Assembly: GCA_902810075.1 (NCBI GenBank)
Contig: LR778135.1
Location: 2,790,001-2,854,000 of the forward strand
Direction of reading: 5' to 3'
Length of the DNA: 64,000 nt
DNA from: Ruminococcaceae bacterium BL-6
GTDB taxonomy: Bacteria; Bacillota; Clostridia; Oscillospirales; Acutalibacteraceae
The notes beneath the pieces were generated by a model. It was not told the DNA's origin. It searched no databases and saw only the letters and a program-made list of their open reading frames with translations. Shown here in pieces: positions 59,341 through 64,000 of the stretch (positions are counted from its first letter, which is position 1; each line of letters opens with the position of its first letter). Both the position numbers and the translations under genes were made by a program.

Positions 59341-59527
59341 TAGCCTCACCTCACGCAAGAACTTAAAATCAGGACTACACATTTTCACAAAATAATCATA
59401 TCATACAAAAGTGTAAGTTACAATAGATTTTCTCTGCTCATGCAGGAATTATTATTGATATAAATTGAATTATCTTTATTCGAGTGTTATAATTTTCCTT
59501 GAGATTATAAAGTCAGGGGGAGTAGCG
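59341..59527. promoter_or_regulatory. Divergent promoters between XRE operon and ImmA/IrrE gene
   Basis: Minus strand: TTGTAA (59423-59418), 17 bases, TATGAT (59400-59395). Plus strand: TTGAAT (59465-59470), 17 bases, TATAAT (59488-59493). Both have consensus spacing. An ATG at 59465 sits inside the plus promoter, so the ImmA/IrrE protein must start further down. A short dyad (ACAAAAGTGT, 59406-59415) in the minus promoter spacer is a possible XRE site. Confidence 0.75.
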
Positions 59528-61462
59528 TTGGCAAAGCAATATGAGTCTTTTGCGGCTTATCTTGAAGATATCTACTACAATGAGATCTTCGGACGGCTCA
59601 AATCTTATTTGATTACCAATAAAAGCAGGATGAATCTGTCCACTTACTCCGTACCTGATCCATCCTATGTGGATCTAAGTAATTTCCACATTATGGGCAT
59701 AGCTTTCCATGAATCAGACAGTGACCAGATTTGCTTTCGTGCTTCCGTTCAGGCCGATATTGAACTTTCTGGCAGAAATCGTCGTGATTACGAAAGCGAC
59801 TCAACCGAATTTTGGTTTGCTGTATCCTTTACTGCTGTTCTGCGCGATGGACTTCATAACGTAACAATTACTGGTGTGTCGGAATATACGAAGGAAAAAT
59901 TCCAAGCGGAGGATTCGCTAACCAAATATCTGGTTCCGTATGTATATGCAAAAGATTTGGATTTGCATGCCGAGAAATTCCTAAAAAAGTACTGTCCTCG
60001 TGCCTTAGACGAGCCCATGGCCTTGCCAATAAAAGAGATTATTGATGCAATGGGCCTTAAAGTGTTTCTTGCTCCACTTCCTGATGGGATATTCGGTCGT
60101 ACTTATTTCAGTAACGCAACCGTTGACACATACAACAATCTTGTGGATAGGTCTGTGGTGCAGATCAATATTGGGGCCGGTACTATTCTCGTGAATCCGG
60201 ATGTTTACTTCATGCGCAATATTGGCTCGGTGAACAATACAATCATTCACGAGTGTGTCCACTGGGACAAGCATTATAAATTCTTTGAAATGCAGAAACT
60301 CCTCAATCCCGAAATTACGTCCATTTCATGTGCGGTCGTAGAGAACTATAAAAAAGGCTCTGATCAACTCACTGAGGAATTGTCGTGGATGGAATGGCAG
60401 GCAAACGCAATAGCGCCAAGGATTCTCATTCCCGCTCGTACAGGTCGTTCCAAGCTAATTGAAATATTGAACAAACTGAATAGGGGCCTGTCTCATGTAC
60501 GAAGCGCATATATAATGGAACTCGCAATCAGCGAGTTTGCTGATTTTTTCAAAGTATCTACAACTGCAGCGAAAATTCGCGCTGTTGAGCTCGGATTTGA
60601 GCAGGCAGCCGGTGTTTTCAACTTTGTCGATGGTAGAAATTATCCTCCGTTTTCGTTCTCTAAAGGTAGCCTTAAAAAAGCGCAGACCTTTATCATTGAC
60701 CGAAATAACGCCATAGTTGAAGCTACATTTAATTCGGCAATTTCTGAGGATATCCAATCCGGGCGTTTTATTCATGCTGGCGGAATGTTCGTCATCAACG
60801 ATCCGAAGTACGTTAATACCGATGAAGATGCCGAAGCCACCCTGACAGAATATGCACTTGAACATGTGGATGAATGCTGCCTCGTCTTTGATAGGACAAC
60901 CCGCGTCAGCAATAAATATGATGATTCTTTCTACAGAATCTGTTTTTTATGTCGTGACGCAGACTCCAAGAGCTTTGTCGAAGCAAAGTACAATCCTGAT
61001 GAGGGAAAGAACGAGGATGTTGTCAAACGCGCACGTGAGATGGCGGCAATCCGCAACGAGGCAAAACGCCTTCAGGATATTCTCAGCGTCCTTCCATCTT
61101 CTTTCTGCGGATCACTGGATTACCACATTAATCGCCGTGACTATACAAATGAAAAGATGGAGGAGCGCTCTGGCATCAGCGTGAGGACTATCCAAGACTA
61201 CCGAAAAAAGATTGATGCGAAGCCGACCCTGCAAAGTGTTCTTGCCCTCTGTATTGGATTAAATCTTCAGCCTGCCTTTTCCTATGACTTGATTGCAAAA
61301 GCTGGATATAACATAATGATCCCCTCCGAGGAAAATTTGCTTTACCGGTATTTGATCGACCACCACCATATGGAGAACATCTATATGTGGAATCAAAAGT
61401 TGCAAGATGCTGGTATTCAGCAGCAACTTCCGAAAAACGGTAATAAAAACACATCTGAATAA
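59528..61462 (+). CDS. Large ImmA/IrrE metallopeptidase with C-terminal HTH
   Basis: A 644-residue protein. Residues 1-~170 are an unassigned N-terminal domain. The ImmA/IrrE zinc site is HECVH at residues 241-245, followed by a downstream Glu in LSWMEWQANAIAPRIL. The C-terminal ~130 residues contain an HTH-like segment (MEERSGISVRTIQDYRKKIDAKPTLQSVLALCIGLNL). The start is TTG 59528, with AGGGGGAG upstream. ImmA-type proteases cleave phage/ICE repressors; IrrE-type ones cleave stress repressors. The divergent XRE protein is a candidate substrate or partner. A terminator follows. Confidence 0.85.
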   Translation: MAKQYESFAAYLEDIYYNEIFGRLKSYLITNKSRMNLSTYSVPDPSYVDLSNFHIMGIAFHESDSDQICFRASVQADIELSGRNRRDYESDSTEFWFAVSFTAVLRDGLHNVTITGVSEYTKEKFQAEDSLTKYLVPYVYAKDLDLHAEKFLKKYCPRALDEPMALPIKEIIDAMGLKVFLAPLPDGIFGRTYFSNATVDTYNNLVDRSVVQINIGAGTILVNPDVYFMRNIGSVNNTIIHECVHWDKHYKFFEMQKLLNPEITSISCAVVENYKKGSDQLTEELSWMEWQANAIAPRILIPARTGRSKLIEILNKLNRGLSHVRSAYIMELAISEFADFFKVSTTAAKIRAVELGFEQAAGVFNFVDGRNYPPFSFSKGSLKKAQTFIIDRNNAIVEATFNSAISEDIQSGRFIHAGGMFVINDPKYVNTDEDAEATLTEYALEHVDECCLVFDRTTRVSNKYDDSFYRICFLCRDADSKSFVEAKYNPDEGKNEDVVKRAREMAAIRNEAKRLQDILSVLPSSFCGSLDYHINRRDYTNEKMEERSGISVRTIQDYRKKIDAKPTLQSVLALCIGLNLQPAFSYDLIAKAGYNIMIPSEENLLYRYLIDHHHMENIYMWNQKLQDAGIQQQLPKNGNKNTSE

Positions 61463-61469
61463 AAATAAT

Positions 61470-61488
61470 CCGGAAGTGCGACTTCCGG
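61470..61488. promoter_or_regulatory. Palindrome CCGGAAGT-N3-ACTTCCGG, site 1
   Basis: A perfect 8-bp dyad with a 3-base centre lies just after the ImmA/IrrE stop. The same GGAAGT-N3-ACTTCC core recurs at 61593-61607. It could be an operator half of a pair, or an RNA hairpin. Confidence 0.5.
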
Positions 61489-61503
61489 TTGTTACCCACC
61501 GAT

Positions 61504-61560
61504 AATACGGCCTTTATGCCTGACAGAGAATCTGTTGTTGGCATAAGGGTCGTATTTTTT
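61504..61560 (+). terminator. Terminator of the ImmA/IrrE gene
   Basis: A 17-bp stem with one or two mismatches (61504-61520 with 61540-61556) is followed by T7. Confidence 0.85.
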
Positions 61561-61591
61561 TGCCCTTTTTTAGTATATTTCTGCTGCTATT

Positions 61592-61639
61592 CGGAAGTCC
61601 CACTTCCTGTTTGAAAATGTATTTCTCCGTTATTATGCG
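61592..61639 (+). promoter_or_regulatory. Promoter of the element module with palindrome site 2
   Basis: GGAAGT-N3-ACTTCC at 61593-61607 directly precedes TTGAAA (61611-61616), 17 bases, TATGCG (61634-61639). The palindrome is in a position to control this promoter. The transcript would begin ~215 bases before the sigma-like gene. Confidence 0.55.
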
Positions 61640-61740
61640 CTTAGTGGTTGAGGCCACTGCTGCCGTATATTGCATCGATTGATCAGCGATGGCTCACTTT
61701 ATCCGACAGCCAACTGAATAATTTCACAGCTTGCCTTTGA

Positions 61741-61861
61741 GCGGGAGAGCTGCAATCTGAAACGGAGATATCCGTAAGGACTGCGGTCGGGTTTCCATGC
61801 CTATCTCCCGGTTAGCTCTGCAGATTCCTCCGTTTCGGAAAACGACAAACGGAGGAATCTT
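61741..61861 (+). promoter_or_regulatory. Structured leader with ribosome-binding-site sequestration
   Basis: A perfect 14-bp hairpin (61822-61835 with 61847-61860, 11-base loop) ends one base before the ATG and buries the GGAGG ribosome binding site. An upstream segment, GAAACGGAG (61759-61767), is perfectly complementary to CTCCGTTTC (61828-61836), the left arm of that hairpin, so a mutually exclusive structure would free the RBS. GGGAGA (61743-61748) can also pair with TCTCCC (61804-61809). I do not recognise a known riboswitch class. Confidence 0.65.
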
Positions 61862-62380
61862 ATGAAAATCAACGACAACAAATCCGCAGAACATTCTATC
61901 TATCTCAAGGACCTGCACCAGTGGGTGTCGGTCAACAAGGTCGACTATGACAATTACTACCGCGACATCAACACCTATCGCCGCCGTCAGCAGGAACACG
62001 GCCGCTGCGTCTGTCCGGCAAGTAAGCGATACCTCTGCGATATGGACTGCTGCTCCTGCCGTTTTCACAAGGGCGGCGACTCGTTCTCCCTCGATTACAC
62101 CATCACCGACGAGGAAGGCAACGAGAAAAGCTGGCTCGATGATCTGCCGGATGACAGGCCCAGCACTCAATCTGTAATGGAGGACCGCGAACTGCTGGGC
62201 GCGCTTCTCCATAAGTTGGACGAGCTTGATCCAGAAGGACGCCGGATCTGTGAGCTTGTGATGGAGGGCCGCTCCGAACGCGACTGCGGCAAAGAGATGG
62301 GAATAGCCCGGAATACCTTCGTGTATAAAAGAGACAAACTGTTTGCCACACTTGCGGATTATCTGAAGGATTTCATCTAA
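61862..62380 (+). CDS. Phage-type sigma-70 region 4 protein with cysteine cluster
   Basis: A 172-residue protein. The N-terminal half holds six cysteines in a 20-residue stretch (RCVC...YLC...DCCSC), a zinc-knuckle-like cluster. The C-terminal half is a sigma region 4-like HTH (LLGALLHKLDELDPEGRRICELVMEG; ERDCGKEMGIARNTFVYKRDKL). Such proteins open the early modules of Clostridia prophages and integrative elements. Translation appears to be controlled by the leader hairpin. A terminator follows. Confidence 0.78.
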   Translation: MKINDNKSAEHSIYLKDLHQWVSVNKVDYDNYYRDINTYRRRQQEHGRCVCPASKRYLCDMDCCSCRFHKGGDSFSLDYTITDEEGNEKSWLDDLPDDRPSTQSVMEDRELLGALLHKLDELDPEGRRICELVMEGRSERDCGKEMGIARNTFVYKRDKLFATLADYLKDFI

Positions 62381-62389
62381 ACCTCAATA

Positions 62390-62428
62390 CCTCTCTCCGG
62401 TTTCTGCTGGAGAGAGGCATCTTTTTTT
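62390..62428 (+). terminator. Terminator after the sigma-like gene
   Basis: A 9-bp perfect stem (CCTCTCTCC/GGAGAGAGG) is followed, after three bases, by CTTTTTTT. Confidence 0.85.
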
Positions 62429-62529
62429 CAAAAACTTTCTGAGCTTTTCGGCCAAATGGCACTTTGACCTCCATTGAGTAGTGGAAAGAGCAAAAAACGA
62501 CAACCGCTCCTTCCAAGGAGGTGAACAAG

Positions 62530-62739
62530 ATGTACGAAACCGATACCCGAACCCGCGCTGCAGACAAGGAACTCATCGCGGTTCTTTACGCAATCAGCAC
62601 CGTGTCCAAACGTCTGGCAAGAAAACTGACCGTGCTTGCCAACCAGAGTCAACACAAGGAAGGAGAAAAAGCAGATGAGCAAAATGAGCGATATGGCTGC
62701 AACTATCGAAGAACTGCGCAATGCCGCTGCCGCTATTAA
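62530..62739 (+). CDS. Small element-encoded protein of unknown function
   Basis: A 69-residue protein. ATG 62530 follows a perfect AAGGAGGTGA. The first ~40 residues form a likely helix (RAADKELIAVLYAISTVSKRLARKLTVLA); the remainder is polar and overlaps the next gene by 65 bases in another frame. I do not recognise the family; similar small proteins commonly sit before the next gene in prophage modules. The overlapping tail is less certain. Confidence 0.6.
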   Translation: MYETDTRTRAADKELIAVLYAISTVSKRLARKLTVLANQSQHKEGEKADEQNERYGCNYRRTAQCRCRY

Positions 62740-62986
62740 CGATGCGGCAAATTGGCTGGCCAAGGCTTTCAGTTCTACGGACGCCACCGCAAAGGCACCT
62801 GCCGCAGAACCGGCATTGAAGCTGGAAGATGTGCGGGCCGTTCTCGCGGAGAAATCCCGCGCCGGGCACACCGCCGAGATTCGCTCGCTGCTTCAAAAGT
62901 ACGGCGCGGATAAGCTCTCGAAGATTGATCCCGCGAACTACAAGGCGCTGCTTGCTGATGCGGAGGTGCTGAAAGATGCCACCTAA
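62675..62986 (+). CDS. Hypothetical element protein upstream of DUF2800
   Basis: A 103-residue, Ala-rich helical protein. Residues 1-40 resemble a coiled coil (MAATIEELRNAAAAINDAANWLAKAF); residues ~50-100 (LKLEDVRAVLAEKSRAGHTAEIRSLLQKYG; LSKIDPANYKALLADAEVL) match a domain often found just before DUF2800 nucleases in Firmicutes prophages. AAGGAG precedes the ATG. Its end overlaps the next gene by 11 bases, so the two are coupled. Confidence 0.78.
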   Translation: MSKMSDMAATIEELRNAAAAINDAANWLAKAFSSTDATAKAPAAEPALKLEDVRAVLAEKSRAGHTAEIRSLLQKYGADKLSKIDPANYKALLADAEVLKDAT

Positions 62987-64000
62987 AGGACACGCAATGC
63001 TCTCCGCTTCATCCTCAGGCCGCTGGCTTCATTGCCCACCGTCAGCCCGGCTCTGCGAGAGTTATGCGGATAAAGGCAGCGACTACGCCGCCGAGGGAAC
63101 CGACGCCCACGCCCTTTGCGAATACAAACTTCGTAAGGCGTTGGGGCTGGAAGCCGAGGACCCGACCGAAAGTCTGACCTGGTTCAATGCGGAAATGGAC
63201 GACTGTGCCAACGGCTACGCCGCTTATGTACTTGAACAGGTCGAGGCCGCCAAGCAGGCCTGCGCCGATCCAGTGGTACTCATCGAACAGCGCGTCGACT
63301 TCTCCCGCTGGGTGGAGGATGGCTTCGGAACGGCGGACGCTCTCATCATCGCGGATGGCACTCTTAAAATCTGCGATTACAAACATGGGCTTGGCGTGCT
63401 TGTCCGGGCGGAGGAAAACCCACAACTTATGTGTTACGCCCTCGGTGCGCTGGAGCTCTTCGATAAGATCTACGACATCGAAACGGTCAGCATGACCATT
63501 TATCAGCCACGTCGGGACAACGTCAGCACTTATGAGCTTTCTAAAGAGGACCTGTACCGATGGGCCGATGAGGTGCTGAAGCCCGCCGCCGAACTCGCGT
63601 TTGCCGGGGATGGCAACTTCCTCTGCGGCGAATGGTGCGGTTTCTGCAAGGCGAAGAACGACTGCCGTGCCCGTGCCGAAGCGAATCTCGCTCTGGCTCA
63701 GTATGAGTTCAAACTTCCACCGCTGCTCACGGATGAGGATATCGAAGATATTCTCGCCAAGGTGGATGAGCTTGTCGCATGGGCATCCGACATAAAGAAA
63801 TACGCCCTGCAGCAGGCGATCAGCGGCAAGTCGTGGAGCGGCTGGAAGTTAGTCGAAGGTAGGTCCAATCGGAAGTACGTCAATGACTCGGTTGTCGCTG
63901 ACGTTGTTGAGCACGCGGGCTTTGACCCGTATGAACGCAAGGTGCTTGGCATCACCGCCATGCAAAAAATGCTCGGCAAATCCCGCTTTGACGAACTTCT
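62976..64000 (+). CDS. DUF2800 Cas4/RecB-like phage nuclease, partial
   Basis: At least 341 residues, running off the right edge. LSASSSGRWLHCPPSARLCE opens the domain; the nuclease core has GTADALIIADGTLKICDYKHG (D...D-x-K, a PD-(D/E)xK pattern). A cysteine cluster (CGEWCGFCKAKNDC) near residue 220, with Cys at ~20, resembles the Fe-S ligands of Cas4/AddB nucleases. DUF2800 genes belong to conserved prophage replication modules with DUF2815, DNA polymerase and VapE, which are expected further right. The ATG overlaps the previous gene. Confidence 0.9.
   Translation, partial: MPPKGHAMLSASSSGRWLHCPPSARLCESYADKGSDYAAEGTDAHALCEYKLRKALGLEAEDPTESLTWFNAEMDDCANGYAAYVLEQVEAAKQACADPVVLIEQRVDFSRWVEDGFGTADALIIADGTLKICDYKHGLGVLVRAEENPQLMCYALGALELFDKIYDIETVSMTIYQPRRDNVSTYELSKEDLYRWADEVLKPAAELAFAGDGNFLCGEWCGFCKAKNDCRARAEANLALAQYEFKLPPLLTDEDIEDILAKVDELVAWASDIKKYALQQAISGKSWSGWKLVEGRSNRKYVNDSVVADVVEHAGFDPYERKVLGITAMQKMLGKSRFDEL

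Noticed and set aside
1..64000. CRISPR array, tRNA or rRNA genes
   Set aside because: No regularly spaced direct repeats with spacers, no cloverleaf-like segments ending in the T-loop consensus, and no rRNA-like stretches were noticed by eye.

Overview
The window looks like the chromosome of an endospore-forming, Gram-positive anaerobe of the class Clostridia, probably an Oscillospirales/Ruminococcaceae relative. This is inferred from a PdaA-type cortex deacetylase, a SpoIIQ-like LytM protein, a VanW-type cell-wall protein, a UgtP-like glycolipid synthase, Firmicutes-style SOS boxes and strong AGGAGG ribosome binding sites. Positions 1-52,300 are GC-rich with ordinary chromosomal gene content. 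Positions 52,800-61,500 are clearly AT-richer and hold an accessory defence-type cluster. From about 61,600 GC rises again and a prophage or integrated-element early module begins, running off the right edge. I saw no tRNA, rRNA or CRISPR array, and no integrase.

Region 1 (1-20,300): housekeeping and envelope genes, mostly on the minus strand. They are trmB (cut by the left edge), a cupin, a PhoU-like DUF47/PiT phosphate pair, pdaA with a DtxR-family regulator, queH, an aldo/keto reductase with a ferredoxin domain, a USP-like protein, spoIIQ, lexA with an SOS box, a cyclase-family hydrolase with mtnN, the methionine transporter metN-metI and metQ, an AGCS symporter, nadE, a GT2 glycosyltransferase and a VanW/YoaR protein. 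A candidate small RNA with C-rich single-stranded loops lies between spoIIQ and lexA.

Region 2 (20,300-33,600): a ugtP-like gene; cysteine desulfurase and thiI, which together form a tRNA/thiamine sulfur relay; then cinA, a serine hydrolase, an ECF sigma factor and its anti-sigma factor in one run; then an ABC exporter with two permeases, divergent from a two-component system (a CprABC-CprRK or LanFEG-LanRK type antimicrobial-peptide resistance module).

Region 3 (33,600-39,300): a CUT1 sugar ABC transporter with a TIM-barrel isomerase, divergent from a LacI-family regulator.

Region 4 (39,300-52,800): a 14-gene minus-strand operon for a bacterial microcompartment. In transcription order it has a GatD-like polyol dehydrogenase, FGGY kinase, ribose-type ABC transporter (A, C, B), a triosephosphate isomerase-like enzyme, a flavoprotein-like protein, two BMC-H shell proteins, deoxyribose-phosphate aldolase, three BMC-P pentamers and an iron alcohol dehydrogenase. 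I infer import, oxidation, phosphorylation, aldol cleavage to a triose phosphate plus an aldehyde, and reduction of that aldehyde. The locus has no CoA-acylating aldehyde dehydrogenase, no PduL and no BMC-T protein, so it does not match a standard metabolosome. Three enzymes carry N-terminal helices resembling encapsulation peptides. The SorC-family regulator at the head of the operon has lost its DNA-binding domain next to an IS256-family remnant.

Region 5 (52,800-61,500): an AbrB-like protein and two adenine methyltransferases on the plus strand converge on a minus-strand operon. That operon encodes an XRE regulator, TcmP, a protein with a CX3CX3C radical-SAM-like motif, a stand-alone HARE-HTH protein and a 675-residue putative endonuclease. 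A large ImmA/IrrE-HTH protein is divergently transcribed.

Region 6 (61,500-64,000): a structured leader that buries the ribosome binding site of a sigma-region-4 protein with a cysteine cluster, two small proteins, and a DUF2800 Cas4/RecB-like nuclease cut by the right edge.
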